Of a stretch of 64,000 nt of DNA, positions 44,200 to 52,974 are shown in pieces. The position numbers and the translations under genes were made by a program. Each line of letters begins with the position of its first letter. Position 1 is the first letter of the stretch. The notes below the pieces were generated by a model. The model saw only the letters and a program-made list of their open reading frames with translations. It did no database searches and had not been told where the DNA came from. Origin of the DNA: Anaeromicropila herbilytica (GTDB lineage Bacteria; Bacillota; Clostridia; Lachnospirales; Lachnospiraceae); contig NZ_AP024169.1 in the NCBI RefSeq assembly GCF_016591975.1, forward strand, positions 4,379,001 to 4,443,000, read 5' to 3'.

Positions 44200-44703
44200 A
44201 TGGCAAATAATAATAGTACAAATTCATCAAATGATTGCAGCACAAAAAATAGCACTAGTACAAAAAATGATTATAATACTAATGCAAGAAATGCTTCTAA
44301 TCTAAATACAAGAGGTGTTTCAAATACAACTAGCACAAAAGACGATTATACTACAAGCACAAGAAATGACTACAATACTAATGCAAGAAACGCTTCTTCT
44401 ACTAGTACAAGAAACGACTACAATACTAATGCAAGAAACGCTTCTTCTACAAGTACAAAAGACGATTACAACACAAACGCTAGAAACGCTTATTCTACTA
44501 GCACAAAAGACGACTACAATACAAACGCTAGAAATGCTTCTTCTACTAATACAAAAGATGACTACACTACAAGTACTAGAAATGCTTATTCTACTAGCAC
44601 AAAAGATGCAGCAAATACTCATGCTAGAAATGCATATAGCGACACAAATGCAAAAAATAGCTCAAGCTCAGAACGTCGCGACGGCCCTGGAGGACAAAAA
44701 TAG
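44200..44703 (+). CDS. Asn/Ser/Thr-rich repeat protein
   Basis: A 167-residue protein built of 16-residue units with consensus NARNASSTSTKDDYNT, about seven copies, ending SSSSERRDGPGGQK. It has no signal peptide, membrane helix or hydrophobic core and is likely disordered. The ATG at 44200 is preceded by AAAGGAG; an in-frame ATG 18 bases upstream lacks one. A strong terminator follows. The alternation of polar, Tyr and Arg/Asp residues suggests a structural or coat-like protein; function unknown. Composition links it to the 48-residue gene next door. Confidence 0.75.
   Translation: MANNNSTNSSNDCSTKNSTSTKNDYNTNARNASNLNTRGVSNTTSTKDDYTTSTRNDYNTNARNASSTSTRNDYNTNARNASSTSTKDDYNTNARNAYSTSTKDDYNTNARNASSTNTKDDYTTSTRNAYSTSTKDAANTHARNAYSDTNAKNSSSSERRDGPGGQK
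44290..44640 (+). repeat. 48-bp coding tandem repeat
   Basis: About seven units encoding the 16-residue motif; adjacent units are almost identical in DNA, suggesting recent expansion and possible length variation. Confidence 0.85.
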
Positions 44704-44730
44704 GAAAAAGATAACTTTCTCCTATTAATT

Positions 44731-44780
44731 AAATGGAATTATAACAAGAATGTTTATTTTTGTTATAGTTCCATTTTTTT
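44731..44780 (+). terminator. terminator after repeat protein
   Basis: The stem AAATGGAATTATAACAA and its inverse (one mismatch) is followed by seven T. Confidence 0.9.
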
Positions 44781-44864
44781 GATGTTGGAGTCAAATGCTT
44801 TTTTATTTTTAAAAGTATATTATAAAAGGCTTTTGATCTCATTTACCAATCATATTTACAAAAC

Positions 44865-44914
44865 AAAAACTGCCAATAAAATTATTTATAAAAATAAATT
44901 TATTAGCAGTTTTC
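44865..44914 (-). terminator. terminator after 48-residue gene
   Basis: A stem of 15 bp (AAAACTGCCAATAAA, near-exact inverse) with a T-run on the minus strand. Confidence 0.8.
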
Positions 44915-44964
44915 TTTCATCATTTGTTCGTCAAACCCCATTGTCTAACGAATCATAGACTTAG

Positions 44965-45111
44965 TTATTTCTCGCTATTCGTATTTTTCATTCCACTTCC
45001 TGAAAAGCTTGAATGTTTAGAATCTGAACTTGTTGAGTTAGTTGCTTTGTCCTTGCTAGAAGAACTAGCTTTTTGTTTTGGTTGATTATTTGATGAAGAT
45101 CCTTTTGCCAT
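44965..45111 (-). CDS. small Ser/Lys/Asn-rich protein, 48 residues
   Basis: The protein starts MAKGSSSNNQPKQKASSSSK and ends SFSGSGMKNTNSEK, almost wholly polar. GGAGGG lies 7 bases before the ATG and a terminator follows. It converges on the repeat protein gene at 44200, which starts MANNN and shares its composition. I take it as a real small gene; role unknown. Confidence 0.65.
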   Translation of the reverse strand: MAKGSSSNNQPKQKASSSSKDKATNSTSSDSKHSSFSGSGMKNTNSEK

Positions 45112-45241
45112 AGTTATCCCTCCTTTCTCTTAATGACCATAGTATGGCACAATTTTGGACGAGATATACACATTAAGAATAAATTTTTGAGAAATCTTTT
45201 AGATGAAAGTTGAGCATCTTTAGAATAATCCCCATACCCCT

Positions 45242-45278
45242 AAAAAAAATACTCCCATCCATAATAGACAAGAGTATC
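45242..45278 (-). terminator. terminator after purine permease gene
   Basis: Stem GATACTC/GAGTAT with T-run of eight on the minus strand, 27 bases past the stop. Confidence 0.75.
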
Positions 45279-45304
45279 TTATATTTGTTATTTAAAATAT
45301 TATA

Positions 45305-46741
45305 TTATTCAATAATTGCAAGTACGATAAAGTTTAAAATAAATAATGCTGTTGCACCCCAAAGAATTGGATGAACTTCATTTGCTTTCTTTCTGCATAT
45401 CTTTACGATACAGTAGAAGATAAATCCTGCAGCAATACCATAAGAAATACTATAACAAAATGCCATAAAGATAGCTGCGAAGAATGCTGGAATAGCTTCA
45501 TCAAGATCATTCCAATCAATTTCTTTAAATGAAGAAAGCATCATAATACCTACAATAATAAGTGCTGGTGCTGTAGCTTGTGCTGGAACAATTCCTACAA
45601 ATGGTGCTAAGAACATACTTAAGATAAAAAGAAGAGCTGTAACTACAGATGTTAAACCTGTACGTCCGCCTGCACCAATACCAGCAGCACTTTCAACATA
45701 TGTAGTTGTATTTGAAGTACCAAAAAGTGAACCAATAGATGTAGCGATTGCATCTGCAAAAAGTGCTCTTTCCATCTTTGTCTTAAAGCCCTTACCTGTT
45801 TCTACTGCTTGAAGATCTTCATCGGTAAAGATACCAGTCTTACGTCCAGTACCAATAAATGTTCCAATTGTATCAAATGTATCTGATAAACTAAATGCAA
45901 AGATTGTCATTAATACTAATGGAATCTCAGATGCATCATCAAATAAAGATAATAACCCTTTATGACCTAATCCAACTAAAAAAGTATCTTTTAATTGTGA
46001 AAAGGAATCAGCTAATCCAGTTGTTGCACCTACGCTTGATAAATCAACGATTCCCATAGGAATTCCAATGATAGTAGAAGCAATAATACTAATCATAATT
46101 GCGCCTTTTACTTTTAAGATAATTAAGAGCATCATTATTGCAATCGCAATTAGAGCAAACACTACTGCTTTTGTGTTAAAATTAACTAGACCTGGAGTTG
46201 CAGCACTACTTGCAACTACTGTTCCATCTTTAAATTGAGCATATGTTCCTGGATCAGAAGTAAATTTTAAAAGTCCAGCATTTTTAATACCAATGTAAGC
46301 TATAAAAATACCAATACCACCACTGATGGCATGTTGTAAACTTTCTGGAATAGATTTGATAATTGCCTTACGGAATTTTGTAACTGTTATAATTATATTT
46401 AGGATACCACATAGGAATACCATTCCTAGTGCTTGTTGCCATGTAAACCCTAATAACTGACATACAGTAAATGTAAAAAATGCATTAAGACCCATACCTG
46501 GTGCTTGTGCATAAGGAACATTTGCAAAAAGACCCATTACTAATGTACCAATTGCTGCTGCAATAATTGTAGCTAAGAATACTGCACCTGCAGGCATTGG
46601 ATTCTTTGCTGTTCCTGCTAATGTTAGCATAGATGGATTTACAAAAATGATGTAAGACATTGCAAAAAATGTTGTAAAACCAGCCATTACTTCTGTAGAT
46701 ACTGTTGTTCCATTTTCTTTTAGTTTAAAAAACTTTTCCAT
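45305..46741 (-). CDS. NCS2 family guanine/hypoxanthine permease (AzgA/PbuG type)
   Basis: A 478-residue membrane protein with the AzgA-type N-terminus (FFKLKENGTTVSTEVMAGFTTFFAMSYIIFVNPSML), the motif ANVPYAQAPGMGLNAFFTFTVC, and FSLSDTFDTIGTFIGTGRKTG, which carries conserved acidic residues of the substrate site. About 12 helices can be read. It imports purine bases by proton coupling. No purine riboswitch is recognisable in its leader, which is unusual for this gene in Firmicutes; a hairpin with T-run lies there instead. Confidence 0.92.
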   Translation of the reverse strand: MEKFFKLKENGTTVSTEVMAGFTTFFAMSYIIFVNPSMLTLAGTAKNPMPAGAVFLATIIAAAIGTLVMGLFANVPYAQAPGMGLNAFFTFTVCQLLGFTWQQALGMVFLCGILNIIITVTKFRKAIIKSIPESLQHAISGGIGIFIAYIGIKNAGLLKFTSDPGTYAQFKDGTVVASSAATPGLVNFNTKAVVFALIAIAIMMLLIILKVKGAIMISIIASTIIGIPMGIVDLSSVGATTGLADSFSQLKDTFLVGLGHKGLLSLFDDASEIPLVLMTIFAFSLSDTFDTIGTFIGTGRKTGIFTDEDLQAVETGKGFKTKMERALFADAIATSIGSLFGTSNTTTYVESAAGIGAGGRTGLTSVVTALLFILSMFLAPFVGIVPAQATAPALIIVGIMMLSSFKEIDWNDLDEAIPAFFAAIFMAFCYSISYGIAAGFIFYCIVKICRKKANEVHPILWGATALFILNFIVLAIIE

Positions 46742-46772
46742 GAAAAAACTCCTTCTCTCTTCTATTTTTCAA

Positions 46773-46796
46773 AAATTTAGAACGCACTCTAAATTT
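46773..46796. terminator. hairpin with T-run in the permease leader
   Basis: Stem AAATTTAGA/TCTAAATTT with a 6-base loop, T-runs on both strands. On the minus strand it lies 31 bases before the permease ATG, where it would act as an attenuator; it may simply be a stray bidirectional terminator. Confidence 0.45.
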
Positions 46797-47108
46797 TTTT
46801 TATCAACACCAATAACATTATAAGTAATACTTATTAAAAAATCTAGTGTTTTTTGATTTTTTTGTAATATATTTATCTTATTATTAAGCTCAGCTTATAT
46901 ATAATCTTCTTATAACTTATAAATCTTGTATTTTTTCATATTTTTACACAAAATTTTGTATTTTATAAAATAATAAAGAAATTTGTCACTAATATTCTAC
47001 CATCAATTTTTGTAATAAAATTTAGTTAAGTTTCAAACACTGATATTGGTATCATAAATATTGTTCTTTAGTTACCTATATTATTATTCATAAAGTGAGG
47101 AATATACT
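46797..47108. other. divergent gap between purine permease and cold-shock gene
   Basis: Very AT-rich. Contains an inverted repeat near 46820-46840 (ATAAGTAATACTTAT). It must carry promoters both ways and probably the long leader usual for cold-shock genes. No gene seen. Confidence 0.4.
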
Positions 47109-47327
47109 ATGGCAAATTATAACGGAGTTGTAAAATGGTTCGATAATGAACGTGGTTATGGTTTTATATCTACTAATGGTGGAAATGATGTTTTCTTACA
47201 TCACTCTCAGGTAAAAGAAAAAGGAACCGATAAAGACATACATGAAGGACAAGAAGTAACCTTTGATATTGTCGATGGAAATAAAGGTCCTTCTGCAATT
47301 AATGTTCAGAAGTCAAAGTTATCTTAG
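47109..47327 (+). CDS. cold-shock protein, CspA family
   Basis: A 72-residue single cold-shock domain with RNP1 YGFISTNGG and RNP2 VFLHHSQV, the two motifs that bind single-stranded RNA and DNA. Slightly longer than the usual 66-67 residues. It acts as an RNA chaperone. Strong terminator follows; single-gene unit. Confidence 0.95.
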   Translation: MANYNGVVKWFDNERGYGFISTNGGNDVFLHHSQVKEKGTDKDIHEGQEVTFDIVDGNKGPSAINVQKSKLS

Positions 47328-47349
47328 AATAAAAGAAAAAATTATCATT

Positions 47350-47402
47350 AAAATGGACCCTATAAAATAGAATCTAATTCTATTTTATAGAGTCCTTTAT
47401 TT
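47350..47402 (+). terminator. terminator after cold-shock gene
   Basis: A stem of about 20 bp (GGACCCTATAAAATAGAA with near-exact inverse) plus a T-run. Confidence 0.9.
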
Positions 47403-47482
47403 TAAAAATCGATTAAAGTTTCAATTATGTTAATTTAGAATTTATCAAGTATTCATTAAACTTACCCATTGCGAAGCTTGAG

Positions 47483-49402
47483 TTAATTATATAAATCCGC
47501 TGTTTTTAAGTACATTAATTTATTTTTAGACCAGATGGAGCTAAATTCCCATCTACTAAGTGGGCAAGAACCTCTACCAATCTCAATAGTTATTGCAGGT
47601 GTCCTTTGATTGATTGCGACCCAATCACTAAATCCCGTAGCATGGTATTTACTAAATCCCTTTACTAGTTTATAAGATGTTAAAGACCTTGCAACTCTCA
47701 TTAGTTTTGCACATTCGTTACGAAAAGCTCCTTTTTGTCCATAGTCCCAATAAATAATGGATCCAGTTGCATGATAACTAATTGATGCTACAGGACTTAT
47801 ATCTTGAAATAAATTCATTAAAGTCTTGGTCTCTTTTTCAGATGCAGCACTTGGTCCTTTATAACCGAATCCTGCCATTCCTTTCGGACTTCCTTCTAGT
47901 ATACTCCAGTATTGATCAAAATTACGGTTTAAATCTACCCCGCGAACATTCGCTTTCCAAGTATGATAGTAAGAGGTGCCTCCTCCGTGGTTTCTACATA
48001 TTGCCTTAACCCTATTTCTTAACGCTTTATTCTTCACCCCAGCTGCACCATATTGACTAATTGAAACTCCGTCTGGATTGGCCATTGGTACTATATAAAA
48101 AGCGACATCTTCAAAAAGTTCATTAAAATATTTACCTGCATATCTACCTGTATAATAATTTTTACAATAGAATTCAATCTGTTTCATTGTTAATAAAGCT
48201 GTCATGTATTCTCTTGCATGAATGGACGACTGAACCATGACCTTTTTTTTCGCGTTTGGATTTCCAAGAATCACCTCATAAATATTTCGATTATCATATG
48301 TTTTTGACAACACACTTACTTTCAGACAATCTCCATACTTCTTTTTAAATATATTCAAATCAGTTACCATATCTGAATAGGAATAACGTGAATCTTTTTG
48401 ATTTACTATGGAAAGATTATTTTCAGAATAACTTGTCCCTGATTTTCGACCTACAACAATAATATCCATAGATAACTTCTTAGCGCTTCCATCCTTTGTA
48501 AGTAATGTAATGGTAGCATTTCCAACGCTTTTTGCTGTGATTTTACCATTTTTATCAATACTAACAATCTTCGGATCACTAGAGCTATAATATATATTCT
48601 TTTTTACATAGCTTGATTGACTTTTCGGACTAACTTGATAGAATATTGTTCTTGATTGCCCTTTGGCTAGCATAAGCTGTTTTCCTGGAATATACTGAAT
48701 ATCTAATGATGCTATTTTATCTACAACTCTAATATGAACTTTTTCTTCAAGTCCATTATATGTTCCTATCATAATATCAGCATTTCCATTACTTTTTGCT
48801 GTTATAATTCCGCTAGCATTAACTTCTGCCACCTTAGAATTATTCGATTGATAGGAAAATCCTGATTTCATATATCCATTTGTTATTTCTGGATTTAACG
48901 AATATGTACTTCCTTTTTTTAGCGTCTTTGTATCAACACCAATACTAATATCTTCGGGAGCTTGGATAACATGTACCTTACATTCTGCCTTATTGCCATT
49001 TGCTAAAGACACCGTAATATTTACTGTCCCTTCACGATTCGCTGTAATTGTACCACCTTCATTAACCGTTGCAATCGATGAATCTTCAGATGAATAGCTC
49101 ACTATGTCTTTGGAATCTGTTGGTGTTAATACAGGCATTATATTGTACGTTTCTCCAACTCCTACACTAAATTCCGTTTCATTTAGTGTAATTGTTGTAT
49201 TCGCTCCTATGTTTGTATTCGTACCTGCACCCTCTGGACTACTCGTCTCTTCTGGATTCTGTTCTCCTCCTATTGCACCTGTCGAATCTGTGACTTCTGC
49301 TGCTAATATTGTTCTTTTTTGAGAATACATAATACTAAGCATACATAATAGTAAAATAATTGGTAAGTACTTTTTCTTTCTTCTCCTGTGTTTTAAATGC
49401 AT
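47483..49402 (-). CDS. secreted M14 zinc carboxypeptidase with bacterial Ig-like (BIG2) domains
   Basis: A 639-residue exported enzyme. A signal peptide (KKKYLPIILLLCMLSIMYS) is followed by a Ser/Thr-rich linker, three BIG2-type domains (INATVNEGGTITANREGTVNITV-style repeats: SIATVNEGGTITANREG; VAEVNASGIITAKSNG; IVSIDKNGKITAKSVG), then an M14 peptidase. Zinc ligands HAREY (His and Glu) and the later His in ISYHATGS are visible; VNPDGV-like MANPDGVSISQ, VDLNRNFD and catalytic Glu in AITIEIGRG complete the site. It should trim C-terminal residues from extracellular peptides or cell-wall stems. The start is uncertain between two ATGs 12 bases apart. Confidence 0.92.
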   Translation of the reverse strand: MHLKHRRRKKKYLPIILLLCMLSIMYSQKRTILAAEVTDSTGAIGGEQNPEETSSPEGAGTNTNIGANTTITLNETEFSVGVGETYNIMPVLTPTDSKDIVSYSSEDSSIATVNEGGTITANREGTVNITVSLANGNKAECKVHVIQAPEDISIGVDTKTLKKGSTYSLNPEITNGYMKSGFSYQSNNSKVAEVNASGIITAKSNGNADIMIGTYNGLEEKVHIRVVDKIASLDIQYIPGKQLMLAKGQSRTIFYQVSPKSQSSYVKKNIYYSSSDPKIVSIDKNGKITAKSVGNATITLLTKDGSAKKLSMDIIVVGRKSGTSYSENNLSIVNQKDSRYSYSDMVTDLNIFKKKYGDCLKVSVLSKTYDNRNIYEVILGNPNAKKKVMVQSSIHAREYMTALLTMKQIEFYCKNYYTGRYAGKYFNELFEDVAFYIVPMANPDGVSISQYGAAGVKNKALRNRVKAICRNHGGGTSYYHTWKANVRGVDLNRNFDQYWSILEGSPKGMAGFGYKGPSAASEKETKTLMNLFQDISPVASISYHATGSIIYWDYGQKGAFRNECAKLMRVARSLTSYKLVKGFSKYHATGFSDWVAINQRTPAITIEIGRGSCPLSRWEFSSIWSKNKLMYLKTADLYN

Positions 49403-49519
49403 TATTATACCCATGCCTTTCCACTTTAATAACCCTATTTTGCTGACTTCCTAATTATCCATTCTGTCGAATTAGGACCAATTTACTATTATTATATCAT
49501 GTAAAAATTTATTATCAAT

Positions 49520-49560
49520 AAAAAATCCCATATTACAGAATTATCTATAATATAGGACCT
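49520..49560 (-). terminator. terminator of the gpx-trx operon
   Basis: Stem CCTATATTA/TAATATGGG with a T-run on the minus strand, directly after the last gene. Confidence 0.8.
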
Positions 49561-49565
49561 TTTGT

Positions 49566-50102
49566 TTAAACATTAAGTAATGCTTCAATATTAGCTTCTA
49601 ACTTACTTGGTTCATATGTTGGAGCAAATCTACCAACCACTTTACCATTCTTATCAATCAAAAATTTTGTAAAATTCCATTTAATATCAGAACCACTGGT
49701 AGTAAAGCCTTTCTCCTCTAACATCTTATATAGACCTTCTGAACTAGCATCTTCTTCTGCTTTTGGAAACTCTTCTCTAAGGTATTGGTATAATGGAGCA
49801 GCATTTTCTCCATTCACATCAATCTTAGCAAATGTCTTAAATGTTGTTCCATAAGTCAATTGACAAAAGCTCACAATCTCCTCATTACTTCCAGGCGCTT
49901 GTTCAAAGAATTGATTACATGGGAAATCTAAGATCTCAAACCCTTGCTCTTTATACTTATCATACAATTTCTGTAATCCTTCATACTGTGGTGTGAATCC
50001 ACATCCAGTTGCTGTATTAACAACTAACACAACTTTATCTTTGTAATCCTTTAAAGATACATCATTTCCTTTTGCATCCTTTACTATATAATCATAAAAC
50101 AT
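49566..50102 (-). CDS. glutathione peroxidase family protein (thioredoxin-dependent type), copy 1
   Basis: A 178-residue peroxidase with [16 protein letters not shown] (peroxidatic Cys34 in place of selenocysteine), the FPCNQF motif and WNFTKFLID with the catalytic Trp-Asn. The second Cys of FPCNQF and the linkage to trxA/trxB suggest thioredoxin as the reductant, as known for Cys-type members. It reduces hydroperoxides. A run of extra residues ([22 protein letters not shown]) near 115-138 makes it longer than copy 2. Last gene of the operon, 22 bases after trxB. Confidence 0.93.
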   Translation of the reverse strand: MFYDYIVKDAKGNDVSLKDYKDKVVLVVNTATGCGFTPQYEGLQKLYDKYKEQGFEILDFPCNQFFEQAPGSNEEIVSFCQLTYGTTFKTFAKIDVNGENAAPLYQYLREEFPKAEEDASSEGLYKMLEEKGFTTSGSDIKWNFTKFLIDKNGKVVGRFAPTYEPSKLEANIEALLNV

Positions 50103-50124
50103 ATTTTCTCTCTCCTTACTATTT

Positions 50125-51051
50125 TTATTTGTATTCTCTTAAATAACGGTCAATGGAAGTGATTGCATTCGCACCATCGCTTGCAGCGGTTATTACTTGT
50201 CTTAACTGCTTAGCACGAATATCGCCTGCTGCAAAGATTCCCTTTTGGCTAGTTTCGCAGTTTTCATTTGCAATGATATACTTTCCATTATCCATCTCAA
50301 CTATTCCATCAAGCAGATCGGATACTGGATTCGTTCCAATTGCTACAAAGACCCCATCTACATCAAGTTCTGTTACAGAAGATGTCTTTATATTCTTAAG
50401 ACGTATCTTTTCCACTGTTTCATTACCAATAATATCTTCTACCGCACTATCCCATACTAATGTTACATTTGGTAAAGCAAATAGTTCTTCTTGCAATATC
50501 TTAGTAGCTCGTAGGCTGTCTCTTCGGTGAATAAGGTACACTTGTTTGGATCCTCTTGCTAAGAAAATAGCGTCTTCTACTGCTACATCACCGCCACCAA
50601 CCACAGCAACTGTTTTGCCTCTATAGAAAGCTCCATCACACGTTGCACAGTACGAAACTCCTTTTCCAACTAAGTCTGTTTCTGCTTTCATACCTAATTT
50701 TCGATTATTTGCTCCTGTTGCTATTAGAATTGTCTTTGTTTTAATGACTGTTCCATCCTGACAAGTTAATATTTTTATTTTATCCTCCATATCAACTTTT
50801 ATTACTTCGTTTGTCATAAATGGTGTGTTCAATTTTTCAGCATGTTCTCTCATCTTCATTCCCATATCAAATCCGTTGATTCCAGGTAAACCAAGATAAT
50901 TATCCACCTCATACGTATTAATGATCTGTCCACCACTCATTGGGTTCTTCTCAATCACAAGAGTTTTTAATTGTGCCCTCATAGCATAAACTGCTGCTGA
51001 CAAGCCAGCTGGTCCAGAACCTATAATAACCACATCTAAGATATCACTCAT
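50125..51051 (-). CDS. trxB: thioredoxin reductase
   Basis: A 308-residue flavoprotein with FAD-binding [13 protein letters not shown] at the start, the redox pair CATC in [13 protein letters not shown] near 135, NADPH-binding [16 protein letters not shown] and the C-terminal FAD motif [11 protein letters not shown]. It transfers electrons from NADPH to thioredoxin. It sits 19 bases after trxA within the peroxide-defence operon. Confidence 0.96.
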   Translation of the reverse strand: MSDILDVVIIGSGPAGLSAAVYAMRAQLKTLVIEKNPMSGGQIINTYEVDNYLGLPGINGFDMGMKMREHAEKLNTPFMTNEVIKVDMEDKIKILTCQDGTVIKTKTILIATGANNRKLGMKAETDLVGKGVSYCATCDGAFYRGKTVAVVGGGDVAVEDAIFLARGSKQVYLIHRRDSLRATKILQEELFALPNVTLVWDSAVEDIIGNETVEKIRLKNIKTSSVTELDVDGVFVAIGTNPVSDLLDGIVEMDNGKYIIANENCETSQKGIFAAGDIRAKQLRQVITAASDGANAITSIDRYLREYK

Positions 51052-51070
51052 TGCCTTCCCTCCTTAACTC

Positions 51071-51391
51071 TTATAATCGGTTTAGTACTTCTTCAATTTT
51101 TCCTTTTTCTTGCAATCCTAGCATAGTCTCTTTCACTTCTCCATCTTTAAAGAACAATAAAGTAGGTATGGATTGTACTAGATATTGTTTTGCAATCTCC
51201 ATGTTTTGGTCTATATCGATTTTCGCTACTTTCACACTACCTTCTTTTTCTTCTGCTATCTTGTGAACAACTGGAGCTAACGCTTTACATGGTCCACACC
51301 AAGTTGCATATAGATCTACTAATACTACTCCACTTTCTTTTAATACTTCACTTTCAAAACTTTCATTTGTTAATTCGATTACCATATTCAT
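51071..51391 (-). CDS. trxA: thioredoxin, operon copy
   Basis: A 106-residue thioredoxin with YATWCGPCKALAPV and cis-Pro SIPTLLFFKDG. The start at 51391 has AAAGGA 8 bases upstream; an ATG 27 bases earlier in frame lacks a ribosome site. It lies between gpx copy 2 and trxB, so it is the likely electron donor of both peroxidases. The other thioredoxin at 35754 is a paralogue. Confidence 0.95.
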   Translation of the reverse strand: MNMVIELTNESFESEVLKESGVVLVDLYATWCGPCKALAPVVHKIAEEKEGSVKVAKIDIDQNMEIAKQYLVQSIPTLLFFKDGEVKETMLGLQEKGKIEEVLNRL

Positions 51392-51489
51392 CTCAATCCT
51401 TTCATTTATAATTTTCAACTTTTATTTTTTAGTTTTAATTACTTGCTTTTATCTTTTTGACAATTATAAAACTATTTTTTCCAAACATC

Positions 51490-51966
51490 TTATTTCAATA
51501 AATTTTTAATATCTTTTTCTATCTTTTCAGGCTTGTCAGTTGGAGCATATCTTGCTATAACATTTCCATTGCGACCCACTAGAAATTTAGTAAAATTCCA
51601 TTTTATTTTACTTCCTAAGATTCCTGATTTATTACCTTTGAGGAATGTATAAAGTGGATCTTCCTTCTCCCCATTTACATCAATTTTCCCGAATGTCTGA
51701 AAAGTAGTGTGATACTTTAAAGTACAAAAATTCACAATATCATCATTAGTACCAGGAGCTTGATTACCAAATTGGTTACAAGGGAAATCTAAGATTTCAA
51801 AACCTTCTTCTTTATAATTTTCATATAACTTTTGCATTCCTTCATATTGAGGTGTAAATCCACACCCTGTAGCTGTGTTAACAATTAATAACACTTTTCC
51901 TTTATATTGCTCCATAGGAACTTCATTACCCTGTGTATCCTTTACTTTATAATCATATATACTCAT
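51490..51966 (-). CDS. glutathione peroxidase family protein (thioredoxin-dependent type), copy 2
   Basis: A 158-residue peroxidase with [16 protein letters not shown] (peroxidatic Cys35), FPCNQFGNQAPG and [13 protein letters not shown]. It has the compact length usual for the family. The start MSIYDYKVKD at 51966 matches relatives; an ATG 21 bases upstream adds MKRMDGR and has no clear ribosome site. First gene of gpx-trxA-trxB-gpx, just behind a strong promoter with an overlapping palindrome. Confidence 0.92.
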   Translation of the reverse strand: MSIYDYKVKDTQGNEVPMEQYKGKVLLIVNTATGCGFTPQYEGMQKLYENYKEEGFEILDFPCNQFGNQAPGTNDDIVNFCTLKYHTTFQTFGKIDVNGEKEDPLYTFLKGNKSGILGSKIKWNFTKFLVGRNGNVIARYAPTDKPEKIEKDIKNLLK

Positions 51967-51998
51967 TCTTCCATCCATCCTTTTCATAAATAATTTTT

Positions 51999-52046
51999 AT
52001 TAAATTGAACTTAATTTAATTATACTAAATTAGTTTATATTGTCAA
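51999..52046 (-). promoter_or_regulatory. promoter with overlapping palindrome before the peroxide-defence operon
   Basis: TTGACA (52046-52041) and TATAAT (52024-52019) lie 16 bases apart on the minus strand. The palindrome ATTAAATT-GAACTT-AATTTAAT (51999-52020) abuts the -10 box and covers the transcription start, a classic repressor position. A PerR-like or other redox repressor is a guess. Confidence 0.7.
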
Positions 52047-52077
52047 TACATTTTTCATTATTTTTTCTATTAAAATA

Positions 52078-52166
52078 AAAAAAGGAATCCTTCCGTAATC
52101 ATATAGAGTAAAATGCCTACACTATTGCAAGTTCACTCCTTCTGATTATAAAAAGAATCCTTTTCT
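52078..52166 (-). terminator. long imperfect hairpin after bioY
   Basis: Arms of about 35 bases (AAAAGGATTCTTTTTATAAT against a partly matching inverse) end in seven T on the minus strand. It contains TAATCAGAAGGAGTGA, also found in the core of the dpp palindromic insert. Confidence 0.55.
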
Positions 52167-52298
52167 TTGATATTCTCATATTTTTTATTTACTATCAGGC
52201 TTTTAACCTCGAATCATTTGTGATGTTACATATGCTTTATCAATTTGATTTAGATATAAAAGCTCACTGTTTGACGAATGATGTGTGGAGTATGTACT
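52167..52298. other. untranslated region downstream of bioY
   Basis: No gene or structure recognised. Confidence 0.4.
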
Positions 52299-52874
52299 TT
52301 AATCTAAAACGCTTGCTTTTATTAAACTTTTTCTAATCACTGGTCCAATGAGCAGAACAATTATGATCTTTATACTATCACCAATTAGGTAAGGCAAAAC
52401 ACCTATGGATAACGCATGCATAAAGTCCATATGCAACTGATATCCTAACCATGCTGTACCCAAAGTATAAGTAATCATTGTTCCAATAACCATAGCAATT
52501 ACACATGGTATTATCTTTCTATTAAATCGTTCCATAATATATCCTGATGTCATCATCATAAAAATAAATCCAATAAGATAGCCTCCCGTAGGCCCAGCAA
52601 GTTTGGCAAACCCTGAAGAGAATCCTGAGAAAACAGGTAAGCCAGCTAATCCTACTAATAGGTATATTAAGTATGTAATAGTTCCTTTTTTATAGCCAAA
52701 TAAAAATGCCGTTAAATAAATAACAAAATTGGTAAATGTAATTGGCACTGGACTGAATGGTATTGGAATTGATAACGGTCCTAACACACATAGAACTGCA
52801 GCCATGATACCCATTGCAGTGATGTCGTAAATACTTAATCGTTCTGTTTCGCTTCCTACTATATCGTTATTCAT
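52299..52874 (-). CDS. bioY: biotin transporter BioY
   Basis: A 191-residue membrane protein, the substrate-binding (S) component of a biotin ECF transporter. After a short polar start, MGIMAAVLCVLGPLSIPIPFSPVPITFTNFVIYL carries the conserved PxPxTxxN-like loop, and GLPVFSGFSSGFAKLAGPTGGYLIGF is the most typical BioY motif. Six helices are readable. No BioM/BioN-type partner is adjacent, so it would use a shared energising module. A BirA-type operator over its promoter implies repression when biotin is plentiful. Confidence 0.95.
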   Translation of the reverse strand: MNNDIVGSETERLSIYDITAMGIMAAVLCVLGPLSIPIPFSPVPITFTNFVIYLTAFLFGYKKGTITYLIYLLVGLAGLPVFSGFSSGFAKLAGPTGGYLIGFIFMMMTSGYIMERFNRKIIPCVIAMVIGTMITYTLGTAWLGYQLHMDFMHALSIGVLPYLIGDSIKIIIVLLIGPVIRKSLIKASVLD

Positions 52875-52909
52875 ATAGTTCTTCCTCTTTTCATATATTT
52901 GTTAACTGA

Positions 52910-52962
52910 ATTATATTCGAACCTCATCTAATTGTCAACCTGTTTCTGTTTTAAGTTAACAA
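52910..52962 (-). promoter_or_regulatory. bioY promoter with BirA-type operator
   Basis: TTGACA (52938-52933) and TATAAT (52915-52910) are exactly 17 bases apart. TTGTTAAC (52962-52955), a 15-base spacer, and GTTGACAA (52939-52932) match the known BirA operator form in Firmicutes and cover the -35 box. A further GTTAAC half-site lies at 52906-52901. Confidence 0.82.
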
Positions 52963-52974
52963 TAGTTTTATAAA

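Noticed and set aside
44315..44728. Second open frame and antisense frame across the 48-bp repeat gene
   Set aside because: Open because of the repeated DNA; the main frame has the ribosome site and matching small neighbours.
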